From the NCBI RefSeq assembly GCF_003254395.2, contig NC_037643.1:6406963-6470962 (forward strand): a DNA stretch of 64,000 bases, in the 5' to 3' direction. The notes under the pieces are model-generated. The model did not search any database and was not told where the DNA came from. It saw only the letters and a list, made by a program, of their open reading frames with translations. The first letter of the stretch is position 1; each line of letters starts with the position of its first letter. This document shows positions 37,201-49,068 of this stretch, in pieces. Both the position numbers and the translations under genes were made by a program. Source of the stretch: Apis mellifera (taxonomy: Eukaryota; Arthropoda; Insecta; Hymenoptera; Apidae).

Positions 37201-37790
37201 AAGGGAGGTGAAGTGGTCGAGGGATGTGAAAACGTGAGAGAGGGAGGAGAGGACCGTAAGTAGAAGCTTGAAGCTCTTTCGAGAAACGAAATGGGAAGAA
37301 GATCGCGGAAACGCGGTCAAAGGAGGGAGCGGAGGCTCCTTCGAGAAAATGGGGAAGTGTAGAAGGTAATGGGGAGGGAAGGGGGAGGAGGAAGCTAGCC
37401 TGTTTTGAAAAAAAAACGTTCACGAAATAAATTGACAGAGGTCTATTTACACGTCGGAGGGGAAATTGTGGGTCGGAAAAACGGTGAATAGGGAAAATAA
37501 AAGGGGAGGGGAGGGGGTTAGGTGTAACAAGGGTTAAGTTGTGTTTAATTAATGATTGATTGAAAGGCCAAAGAAAAATATTGCCTTGCACGCGCCTGCC
37601 AATCGACGCTGTCGATTATAAAAGAACTCTCATAAAGAATGGAGTTTTTTATGTCGTTGATTAACTTTTTAATCATCGGCATCTTTTTTTTTTAATTAGA
37701 TTTGAAACACTTATTGTTTTGAACGGAGGAAAATAAACGTATTTTCAAAATAAATATAATTTAGCTTTAAAAAAAATACGATTAAAATTA
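34277..37790. other. No gene seen; low-complexity pyrimidine/purine tracts
   Basis: Long frames on both strands at 34680-35250 and 36910-37590 are driven by CT- and GA-rich sequence and contain no recognisable domain or splice-phase chain. A (GA)n run is present at about 36035-36061. Confidence 0.55.
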
Positions 37791-38158
37791 ATCAAACTTT
37801 AAACCTCTATAACTCCGAAGATAATAACTTCCGGTCAGCGAGTAAACGATCGTTAGAAGGGTGGATTCTTTCCCTTTAAAACGCCTTTTCGTTTATCCCG
37901 ATACGACTTCCGGTTCCCGAGTTATGATCGTGTAAAGAGAAGTTAATTTTTAATCATTTGCCTTAAATCTAATCAAATTCTATTAAAATTAGGGAAACTT
38001 TGAACCGTTATAACCTCGAGAATAATGACTTCCGGTTGATGGGTGAAAGATCATTAGAAGCGCGGAATCTTCCTCTTTAAGACGGTTTTTCGTTTATCCC
38101 GATACGACTTTCGGTTGCCGAGATATCGTCGTGTGAAGAAAAGGGTAATTTTTGATCG
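37791..38158. repeat. Diverged direct repeat pair, ~201-bp period
   Basis: Two copies, about 37791-37960 and 37988-38158, share blocks including ataatgacttccggt-like words and gtttatcccgatacgact at 37891 and 38092. A shorter, more diverged third remnant may lie at about 38348-38395 in the opposite sense of some blocks. This could be a dispersed repeat family member that duplicated locally. Confidence 0.7.
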
Positions 38159-39111
38159 TTTATTATCTGTGTCCTTGTCACTTACTCGGACCTCTCGCTC
38201 GCGCCTCGTCTCACTGACCTATCCCAAATTGCAGACATGCAGTGAGACGCGATTCTTGGAAATAGTACGCACTTCCAGGAAAGAAATGTGGGTCACTGGG
38301 TCGCGGATTCATTCATAATCTCTTAGCATTGTATTCAACGTAGACACTTTAAACGCTTGTATCTCAGCAACGAGTCGAGATATCGGGATAAAACAAAAAG
38401 GGATTTCAATGGGATGCTTTCCTCCATTTCCTGAATGGGTTTTGATCGCAAAATTGTTCAATTCTTTTCGTGAAAAATTGAAGGTTTTACACGAATATTT
38501 AATACAATATAATCTGTTTTTATGATATTAGATATATAGATACATAATTTAATATTACTTTACATAATATAGTATTTCTTTTCATATTAATTCATATTTT
38601 TTTTATATATATTATTTAAATTCCATTGACTTGTCTTGACTCTTAATCAATCGATCCTCCAAAATTGTTTCACGAATATGTTATACAATCGGTATTGTAT
38701 TTCTCTTTTATTTTATTTTCCTCGTTTCCAATTAGAAGAAAAATATATTAAAGAGAGTGTATGAAGAGTTTTGATGTGGAAAACACATAGTTGGGGACAG
38801 CGTAGAAAAATAAGGATAATAAACATTAAAGTTTCAAAAGGAAATACTAACAAAGGTATACTTTGCGTCTCGAGGAATAAAAGTTACTTTCCATTTGTTG
38901 ATCTTACTTCCTTCAATAATGTACCTAAAGATTACGAAACCAAGAAAATCCAGAATATCCCTTACTTCCTCTTTACATAAACAAACGAAAGAATTTTTAT
39001 TTTCCCGTAAAAATTTTCGAATAAAGACAAAAATTAAATTTGGAATTTTAATAAGAAACGATTTGTATATATATATTCCACTTGTACTTTACTTACACAA
39101 TATCTTTTATT

Positions 39112-39117
39112 ACAGAT
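39112..39117 (-). promoter_or_regulatory. Candidate polyadenylation signal on the minus strand
   Basis: TTTATT on the plus strand, AATAAA on the minus strand, lies about 130 bp past the stop of the small secreted peptide gene. Confidence 0.4.
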
Positions 39118-39245
39118 AAACGTTACAAATATATAACGTTTGATTAAATATTTATGTATTTGTGTATAAATAAACACAACTGTAAAGATCCTTCTTCGAT
39201 CTCGATATTATTATCGAATAATTCAGATAATAGGTTGACCCTTTA

Positions 39246-39631
39246 TCACTGTAATTTTTGTAGCGTGTTCATCATATTGACTATCAAACTTTTAGTTGCC
39301 TCATAGGATGCGCTCATAATGCTGCCAATCCTGTGAGAAATGCCTTCTGTTAGTGTGCTGTAAGTCTGTGAAATAAATCGTTCACCTTTATAAGAAAACC
39401 TTCGACATAAAGGGAAAACCTTCGCCTATTAATCTACGATCTCAACATCTAAAAGTGCCGATCGAGTACGTGTCACCCGTGTTTTTATTACGTAATAAAT
39501 TATCAAGGAGCAATCTGTCACACTTACTTCTTCTCGACTGAGAAAGAAAGATTCCTCGATTCCGTTATACCTAAAACATCGAGAACATCGAAGATCGACC
39601 AGATTGCCAACAAGCCGAAAAATATTTTCAT
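39246..39631 (-). CDS. Small secreted peptide, 71 residues, two exons
   Basis: Exon 1 is 39631-39528 and exon 2 is 39357-39246, separated by a 170-bp intron with a GTAAGT donor. Exon 1 ends in phase 2. Of two nearby acceptors (CACAG and TTACAG, 9 bp apart), only the downstream one keeps frame; the other stops after five codons. The protein begins MKIFFGLLAIWSIFDVLDVLG, a clear signal peptide with a hydrophobic core. The mature part of about 50 residues starts ITESRNLSFSVEKN, contains no Cys and ends with an amphipathic Ser/Met/Leu-rich segment (SLIVNMMNTLQKLQ). No known family is certain. Size, lack of Cys and the Ser/Val/Leu make-up recall apisimin, a bee royal-jelly peptide; that is a recollection, not a search result. 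Confidence 0.6.
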
Positions 39632-42600
39632 TTCGTTTTGCATATTGCATTTATTTTACATTACACTTGCCATAAAGTTGTAAAATTGTCAATTGAATTG
39701 GCACTAAAATTTTTTTATTTCCTTTTTAAATTTAATGTGAAATGAAATCCTGTTCAAATATTTGATTTATAATAATTCAAATAATTGAGATAAATGTAAC
39801 AACGCTGTAATTTGGTCTGAACATCGAAATTAATCATTCGTAGTCTTTTATTTCAAAATAGTTAATTTCTCGAATTCTTTGTTCATTTTTTTTTTTCTAA
39901 ATCAATACACGATATTGCTATGATACATTGTGCGAAGAAGAAAATAATTTTTCCTTTTTATCTTTTACTATTTATTTGATTGTATCGTTTGCACGTTAAT
40001 TAAAAAAGAAAAACTAAATTTAATTGATTAGACATATATATCTAATTGTTATTTCTATTTGTTATTTATTTATTTTTTTTTTATTTGCGTGCTCGAAAAA
40101 CTCGTAACGTTTCCGTGCTTTTTCCATTAAACCTCTTATATAACAATAATTTCAATCATTCGTCAAATATTAAAATATCTCATCACGAAGATTACCATTC
40201 ACGCAAACTTTGACCTACTACTGTTGATTTGTTACGATTTAAATGTATATGAACAATCAACATGAAAATTTCCCCAGACCGCGTATGTATTTAAAAAAAA
40301 TAAATAAAAAAAAAAAAAATAAAAAATAAAAACGAAATAAAATAAATCGTTTTTATTTGCAATAAATTTCACTCGTGTTATCCATAAAACGCGCAAAGTT
40401 TTAAACATCGAGTATCAATTTTATCAAACAATCCATCTATCGTTTTAGCATTTGGATGGGATACAGTAAGCCTTCACAAATAGGCAAACACGTGTTAGCC
40501 ATAAACGTATGAATACACAAAGCAAACGTCGATTGCTTGCAAACATATACCATAGGCCATATGAGATACATTCATTCAACATACGATAATTGCAAGCTAG
40601 CTAATCAAATAATTAATTATTATTATATTAAGTGTCAATGCAAACGGAACAAATTTCCTATGGAATTTGCAATCGAATTTTCATTGTGTTTTAAATTTAA
40701 TTTTCTGTAATCTTTTTTTTTTCCATCGATCCTCTAAATCAAATACTATTTTTACACAGTAAAAATATTATTTTTTAATTATTGATATTATATAATTATT
40801 GACTTACCTATGTTAAAGAAGAATTGATAAAGAAAAAATTCTGTTCTCAATCTGAAGAAGAAGAAAAAGACATCACCAAGATCCATATTTCTGAAAAATA
40901 AAAGTTTCGAAAATAAGTTAAAAAAAATAACAATGGAGAAAATGCAAACTTGTAATATCTCGAATAATCTAAACATCCAACGATTCCATACGTAATTATT
41001 ATCAGAGTCTCATGAAATTAGACAAGTTGAAAATATTTGACATCGTTCAACTTTCTATTTCATGAAATTCTCCAAGGATAAAAATTACAAATCGAAAAGC
41101 GGATCAAATAAAACGATTAATTATAAAAAATCCTTTTGAAAAGATCAAAGATATACTCGACCTTAAATAAAATTTATATTAACAGTTGAATAAAAGAAAC
41201 GTGTATCAACACGTTCTGCAGTTCAATTTATCTTTTTCATGGATGGAATGGTGAAGGCCTGTAAGAACAAAAAAAGTCGTGGCGTGGATTACAGGTGCAG
41301 AACATCGTCGTAGATAATCTCGACACGGGTTGGGAAATTCCTACGGGAAATACAATGCATTGGAACAAAAAAAAAAGAAAAAAAAAGAAAAGTTCACGTC
41401 ATGAATAACGGAGTCGCGATATAAATAACGAGGCAGTGCTAATTTAGATCCCTGAAGCGGATAGAGCCGATATCAAAGGTATTTGGCTGGTTGGAGGCGG
41501 GACGTGCCGTTTCACCCATCGTGCTTTCGTCGATGTGGATCAAACAGGATTATATTTCCTCTCTTTCTTTCTTTCTTTCTTTTGGCGAATCATCGAAATC
41601 GTCTTTGTGTGTTATACCCTCGTTTATCGCGGCTGGATATGCCGCATTCCCCACCAGGGGAGGGAAAGAAGTAAAATCATGCACCTGGAAAACTGAAACT
41701 TACGATTTATTACGATCGAGATTAACCGGTACGAGGCAACGGTGATTAACGCGAGGGAGATTTGTTGGGCGTGTGAATTTGGAAATTTCGAAATAATGGA
41801 TTTTGTTCAATCCATGGTTTGTATATCGTTATTGGAAGAAATATTGGAATGCAATTAAATATTTTAAGATGGGGAATATCTCATTTAGACGATATATGAT
41901 TATTTTGAGTCTGAAAGTTTTCGAGGATAAAATAAAAATTTGGAATATTTTCCTTTGGATTTGGACAAGTGAATTTTAACTTAATAAAAATATGGGTAGA
42001 TTAATTATTTTTGTAATATAATAATGTAATTGTTAATTATTGATTTTGAAATTGATGGAAATAGCTATACGTATGGCTCTTTTGTTAATTTAATAATTAT
42101 GTTTAATATGTATCAACATAATTATTTGAAAATTTATCGAAATGTATCCATTATCTTATCACGTTGTCAAAATATAATGCTGTAAAAGAAAGTCGAATTT
42201 TATTTACTTAATTTAATAAAGATCAATATTAATAATCAAATTGTTAAATGTTTATCAGAATAATAAATATTCTTACCCAAGATGATTTCTCAACTATTGG
42301 TCCGATTTTTATTTTAATTATTTGATATACGTTCAACCAGCACAGAAGTTATCAGGAATAATGTATCCTTAATTAAAATTATCAGACATTGAATATATGG
42401 AATAGATTGAAATAATTTCCTGCTTGAAAGATCCTCGATGAGTTTTACCTCAGCCAGCCAGCAACGACCTGCAATAAAAAAATCAATGTTAATATCATTT
42501 ATTATATATCCACAAATGTGAGAGACGAAATTCTCTTGGCAAAATATGTGAATTAAAATAAAAAAAAAAAAAATTGAAATATCAAAAAAACAGAGGAGGA

Positions 42601-43097
42601 GTAGATTAATTGCTGGAATAGAACAACGTCGCTGCGAATTAATTACGGAAATATAATCCGGCGTGACTTAATTAGCCAGCTGAAACCAGTCAGAGAAGGG
42701 AATGAAAGTAAAAAGAGTGGAAATCTGGTGAGAAAGCAGCGTTCCAACGATGCAGCTGTGCGACAGCTGAAATTAATCAATGTAATACGTTGCGTCCAAT
42801 CATTCGATATTTCTAATTGGAGAGCTCGGTGGAAAAACGAGACGATAATTTCTCAAAACATAATTGAATAGACAAATATACATACTTCATTCATTCGACT
42901 TTAATATTCGAAGAAATAGATTTCTTTTTTCTCATTGAATCCTAATTATAATTAAAAATTTATTAATTGTAAATCTTAAATTAATTAAAGAAAATTAAAC
43001 ACTTTACTTTATAACAGTCAGAGAAACTTTTAAATTTTAATCCAACTCCAAGCACAGTTTATAGATATTTAATATTATTGCAGTAGAAGAATGATAA
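39632..43097. other. Mostly empty stretch between the peptide gene and the protease relic
   Basis: AT-rich sequence without supportable protein genes. Two minus-strand segments are flanked by convincing splice sites, listed separately in part, and could be untranslated exons. I looked for a protease catalytic-serine exon (GDSGG) here by eye on the minus strand and did not find one. Confidence 0.5.
40808..40890 (-). other. Possible non-coding or 5' exon flanked by good splice sites
   Basis: On the minus strand TTTATTTTTCAG precedes 40890 and CATAG|GTAAGTC follows 40808. The 83-bp interior would read MDLGDVFFFFFRLRTEFF, a low-complexity translation that does not look like a real protein. An inner acceptor after a second CTTCTTCTTCAG is also possible. 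It lies on the same strand as, and upstream of, the secreted peptide gene and might be one of its untranslated exons. Confidence 0.25.
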
Positions 43098-43218
43098 TAA
43101 AATAATTCAGAATTATAGAATTGAAACGTTTGAAAATCCTCCTAAAATAATTCAGAATTATAGAATTGAAACATTTGGAAATCCTTCTAAAATAATTCAG
43201 AATTATAAAATTGAAAGA
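43098..43218. repeat. 45-bp tandem repeat, about 2.7 copies
   Basis: TAAAATAATTCAGAATTATA begins at 43098, 43143 and 43188, an exact 45-bp period with few substitutions. Confidence 0.85.
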
Positions 43219-43314
43219 AAATTCTCCAATACATTCTTTATTAATTTGTTAATTATTGATAACCAAATGAATACTTTTCTTACCTTTGATCTTACCTTTC
43301 CAATATTTCCTTAC

Positions 43315-46300
43315 CAAGAGTTATCCACGAAGATCGTGATACCAAAAAGGGCGGTTAAGGAGAAGGGCAATGTCTTGGAGAATTCCATATATCGGCAACG
43401 AGATATTGGCCAGCATCGATTTTTCCACGTAATTCTCGCCCGCGTTCCAATCGCGATAACGTTTGCCCACAGCAACCGCGCTCTTCGATTTGTCTTCCAC
43501 TTTGTTGTAAACCTCGTTGCAGAAACAGTGGGCGGCTATCGAGGCAACGTTTGCTTTCCTTTCTCTCCGATTTCGATCGATGGAATCCGTGAATATTAAA
43601 TAGAGATGATCGTTCATTTGACGATGAAAGTGAACATGAAAGAATAGATATTAAGAGTATTATTAGCACGTTGAAATTGTGGATAATAAATTTTTCTTTA
43701 AATGTCTCGTTCAATATTTGAAATAAGAGATAATTATTTTTCTCTAACGGTCTGAGTGATGATGGACGAATCGAAGTATTTTTTGGATGAAACAATTTTG
43801 AAACTTTTTTAAGAATAGTAAAAATAATAAATGTTTGAAATCTCGCCTGTAAAGCCATTCGCTTTATTACGAAAATGAGGGGGAAAAAGGAACAACGAAT
43901 CGTTAAAGGGATTTATGAAATGCAACAGTCAGACAAGTTCGCGTGACTCGAAAGCAAAAATTAATTTTCTCGAACGAAATTACCTGATACGACTAAATTG
44001 TTGCTTATATGAGAGCGCCTCCACAAATTTCCTCGTGCTCCTCTTTTTTCCTTCTGTAAATACCAACGTGCCGCCGGAAATACTCCGAATTCTGCGTCGA
44101 ATCAGTTCACGGCCAGCGTGTTACCTCGTGAAATGAGTATTCCGCATTCTGAAACCGATAATAAAATAAATTAGAACGAAAAAAGAAGAAAATGGAACGA
44201 ACGATATTAAACGAGAACAATATTAATTTATGAAATAAATTATATTATAATAGTATAAATTCTGATTCTAGTTCTATATTTAAAAAAATTTAATCTATCT
44301 AAAAAAATAAAAATATCTATATCTCTTTGAAAATTTTAATTTATCAAGAGAAAAGAAATTGTTGAAAGTAAAAAATATTTGAGAGACGTTTACGTATTTA
44401 ATAATATCCGTAAATTTTTAAATTTATATTTTTGTATAATAATTAATTTTTGTTCAAGTTAGAAAAATAAAGTATGCAAAAATCGATATTAGCTGGAAGA
44501 AAAATTGGAAGAAACGATGATCCATCTTCGAGACAAGTGATTGCACGAAATGCTGGATCACCCGTCACAGGCAATTTGTAAGACGATTTGCACGACAAAT
44601 TCGCTATTGTTCCAGGTTTCATTCGATTGGATCGAGATGCATTGTTCCCTCGCACGAATAAAATATTCACAAATGTTTTTTTTTTTAGATCGCGTGTTTC
44701 TTCCTTTAAAATTAAATTGAAGGAAAAATACGAAAAGAAAGCATCGTTAAACTGGCGTATAATACAATATGATTTAACTGGCGATATTTAAAATTTTATC
44801 AATTTAAACTACAGTCAAATATAATATTGGATTATTCATATACAGAAAAATTGAACGAATAATCCAAATAATATATTGAGGGATATAATAATTAATCAAT
44901 TAATTCATGAAATACTAGTGAATTATATATATTTAATCCTGTTTAATTAATTACATTTTAATTTCGATGAAGCGAACAAATATTCCCGAATTTAAAATCA
45001 ATTTTACGAAAATCTATGCTATTATTTGAGTCAGAAATTATTGGTAAACGGTATAGGATCGGTATATATTCGATATTGTATATTGAACTGATCGATCCCA
45101 TTTGTATTGTAATACATTTCATTAAATGAATTTCTCTGTATTTCATAAAAAATTCAGTATTTCAATAAATGAATTCACGAGATTCGATATTCGTATAAGA
45201 AATACACATTGTTAAATGAATTACATACATCATCGAGTAATCTTTAATCCTCTACGCTAAATATATTTACTTATTTTTAATTCTTCAGATTTAAATCATC
45301 CGACCAATTTATATTTCCGCGTTAAATCTTTAATTAATTCCTGTTAAATCTTGATTTAACGAAAGACAAATTACTTTTCCTCCCACGTTTAGTTTATACA
45401 ATTGCTCGTGCAACATGCAATTGTTTCATATATATATATATATATACATCTCTCATATTTATACAAAATAAACGATTCGAAAAATTGTAAAACCAAGTTA
45501 ATTTCTCGTCAAATAATAAAGAAACATAGATTTCTCAATTCTTCCTTTATCATTAATAGAACGAAATGAAAAAGGAAAAGTTTAATTGTAAAATAAATTA
45601 TTGATCAAGAAATTATATTTACACATTCTTTTTTAAACGCAAATCTTCTCAATTTTTTCTAACAACAAAAATGTTACCTTAATTATTTCTTCTTTTTTTC
45701 AACAATTCAAGGATCGTCGATTCAAACTTTTCATCGATCTGATTAGATCTAAAAATGAACTCACCCGAGACTCACCTATCGCGTACCATTTCATCATCGA
45801 ACGCAGCCAGTTCCGTTGAAAACGTAATTTTCCCGACAGGTGTAAGTCAGAATACCGGTGTTTCTAGAAACTTTATCCCCGTGACGCTTGGAGCAAGGTT
45901 CACCGCAACCATCCAGTTTGTAACTTCCACCTTCAGGCTGCTCGCAGGAAGGACGCAGCCGTTTTCCGGTCCCCTACGATGTCCGGCCACGAATAATTAA
46001 CGGTGTCGTAATTAAACGAGCGCAAATAAGAGAATAATTGAATTCGTTACGGTCGGTGATTGTTTCCTTAACCGTTTTCTTACTTAAGTTTCGCAATTGC
46101 CTCGTTTTCCGCCTCGTGATTTTTTCTTTTTTCTTTTTTTTTTTTTTTTTTCCATACCTCGAGGGATATTTCACGAAGGGATCTCGCTTAATATATATTC
46201 TTTCTTTTTCTTTTCTTTTCGTTAAATATTTTCTTCTACGATTTCTTGTATATTTTTGCGTTGAATTAACTTACTTTCTCGCAGTCGTGCTCGAAACATC

Positions 46301-46350
46301 GCTACAATCGAATTTATCGTCGCACCTCCTCGTCTCCTGGTAAACATTTT
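43315..46350 (-). pseudogene. Relic of a modular serine protease (LDLa-sushi-sushi-trypsin)
   Basis: Domain pieces lie in ModSP order on the minus strand. An LDLa exon (46350-46275) reads ETRRCDDKFDCSDVSS before a GTAAGT donor, with the usual GSDE lost. A sushi-like piece (45973-45794) has CEQPEGGSYKLDGC, then GILTYTCRENYVFNGTGC, then stops. A second sushi (about 44620-44515) reads KPGTIANLSCKSSYKLP and AITCLEDG. Exon 44148-43984 begins CGILISRGNTLAVN, has an in-frame TGA at 44104-44102, then FDAEFGVFP and ISNNLVVS, with the expected CGG block scrambled to WRRSH. Its phase-1 donor joins 43535-43315, giving AAHCF (catalytic His), then VGKRYRDWN and QDIALL (catalytic Asp). A T-run at RPF then shifts frame just before a GTAAGG donor. 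No catalytic-Ser exon was found. Intact splice sites with broken frames indicate a decayed gene; assembly error in part cannot be excluded. Confidence 0.72.
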
Positions 46351-49068
46351 CTGTTTCCACGACTTGGAAAACTTGGTTTTTCCTGTTTTTTTTTTTTTTG
46401 AAATGACAACAAACGTTGATTACACGTTTGAAGACACGGTGTTTCGTCTCGAATCTTGTGAAAAGAATTTTGAACAATTTTGTTGGAAAATTTCTTATCT
46501 TATGAAAAAACTTGTTCTACTTTTATCTAATAATTTCGATAATTGAAATATCAAATAAACTTTTCATTTTCTAACAATAATTCACGATATCATTTTCTAT
46601 GTTAAAATCTATCTTAAAATTTAAAATAAATAATTGTAATAAAAAAAAGTTTCAAAAATAATACTCATACGAGAACAATTCCGTTTACTCCTTAAATTAT
46701 AGTCTCTAAACTTTCGTAACTAATTTTTTCTACCATTTTATACGATCCAGAAACATCCACTTCGTTCAATATTCTTATTTCAATAATTTTCAATAAGATT
46801 CACTTTTTCCATCGAGTTTTCACTCGAATACCCCAATTAAAGAAATTCCGAACCAACGAATTTCTCCAACAAAAATTTCCTATAACAAAAAATTAAAAGA
46901 AGAGAGATATTTCACGTGTCGGAAACGAAGGTAACGGATTCGCGGTCAAATTGCAAGCGTGCAACCAGGAGCTTCGTGTTCGTCGTGTAGAGTAGAGTTT
47001 CCCGCCGGTAATCTTGGCCGGGCACGTTTGTCACTTTTAATTAACTGAAATTCATTTGGACAATTTGTATCGTCGAATATATTTCATATAGGCGGAAACC
47101 GGAAACTGGCCCCCGATCCTTGGGAATCGGGTTTCCCAAAACGGCAACATTGATACCGTATCGCGTTTAATCGCTGCCCGTTTTATTGTTCATCTATTTA
47201 CCGTCCCGCGCCACTGTTCATTATTCCAGCGATCCCTTCCAGTGACAAACGATTCGTTTAATGCAAAAATTGGCTCGATTGTTATCCGCGCATTTGCGGA
47301 GAGATTGCTTTTATCTTGCATCAGATTGATTTTATTTGAAATTAAAAATCATGCACGGAATATTCATTTTACACGAAATGAATGTTAATTATTATTTCCT
47401 GTCCTGAATTTTAGGATAAATTATAACATAATTATTACTTAATTATGAGAAGGAATTGGAGAAAAAAGAGTAGTATATTTTTGTATGATTCGAATAGAAT
47501 ACACGGTTGAATTATTGTCAAGATTTCTTTCATTTTTAGATTAATTATATTCTTTAGATGAGCAAGAAATCGTGTGGTGATTTTACAAGCCTTGTCTCTG
47601 TTTTAATAATTTTTGTTTAAAAGATTCTGCTGCAATTATCAAAATGAAAGGGAAATATAGAAACGTTGAAATACATCTTCATTCATTCGTAAGATAAAAT
47701 GTTCAAGAAGACATTGACGCAATATCCAATATTCATTTCATGCAAATTATAGAATATATATATATAGGATAGATACGTGGCCATTTATTATACTTGAACT
47801 ATTCAGACAGACTTATCAACCTGTCAAACTATAGACCAACCAACATTTTTCATTTTACGGTTAATCAGAAATTAAAATCTATCGTATATTGCGCACTCTT
47901 GCCACATCTTTTTTTTCTTCGATTCGATAATTTCTCTTTTGTACAAGATAAAATTTAATTATTTTGCCAATCGTCATATAACAATTTTTTCTTCTTTTTC
48001 AGGAAGAATACGTCTCAATACACGATATATTAAATAACCAATAAATTATGGGGGGAGAAAAAATTCTCTTCAAAACGAAACAAACACTTCAATATTTTCA
48101 CGGTTTAACGGTAAATCAAACGGTCGTTCGTCTTTGGAGGATGGGAACTAAAAGAGGATCGCTATGTCGATGTTTCATCCCATTTCTGCAGTGGAGATAA
48201 TATAACAATAACCGATTGCGGAGGATTCATCTACTAGGAATATGGAAACAGATGTTTATCGCAATGTTCCAGCATTTCCAGGGAAGTTATTAATTTCTGA
48301 ATGAAATTGTTTGACGATAATACGAAATTTGTTGCGCAAGACGGATTGCGATTGCGTAATTCTCCACGCAAATCTCTATCTCCATTACACCACGTGTGCA
48401 CTTGTGTCTATCCGTGAAGGGATTTGCGCTCATTGTGTTTGTTTGCCATAATGATTGCCATAAGCTTGAATACACGATCATCATAATGATTGTGTATATT
48501 CTTGTACGCGGATAGAATGTTTCAATGTCTTCTTTTTTCACAAATAAATTGGATATTAGTTAGTACAAAGAAATTGTAAAAGGAAAGAAAATTTAATCTT
48601 TTCGGAATTGAAGATACTCTTTTTTAGAAATATTTCGTAAAGTTTTCTTGATATATTGCGTTAAAATTTTAAGCTTATTTCATCATCGAAAATGAATATA
48701 TTTATTTATTTAATAAATAATTGAAATATTAGAATACTGAATATTATTTTTTAAAAACCTAATTTATCATTTTAAATCAAATAATTGGATGATGGGCTTC
48801 AAGAAATTAATTAACATGCTATCAAAATCTCTGATTTGATAAACTAGAAGCTAAAATCTTGGTTAACATAAAGTTAATATAAAAATTTATATTCGAATTG
48901 AACGCAGTCACAATTGTATTTTGTACGAAACAAAAGAGAATTTTATTTTGCTTAACGGGCAACGATTAAAAAATAGAAAACGTTTAAAAAGTCGTAAATG
49001 ACAGAAGGCCTCCTACTTTTTGAGACTGGTTTCTAAATTTAATCAGTGGATAAAAAAAAAAAAAGAAA
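46351..49068. other. Non-coding stretch with a GC-richer block
   Basis: No intact gene is seen. A GC-richer block at about 46910-47330 has no coding signature and might be a conserved regulatory element. At about 48400-48310 on the minus strand a Cys-containing frame (HKCTRGVMEIEIC) could be a badly decayed further LDLa exon of the protease relic; this is weak. Confidence 0.45.

Noticed and set aside
36911..37591. 226-residue minus-strand frame
   Set aside because: The frame is a purine-rich tract read in reverse, with a Phe/Pro/Ser/Leu-rich translation and no exon partners.
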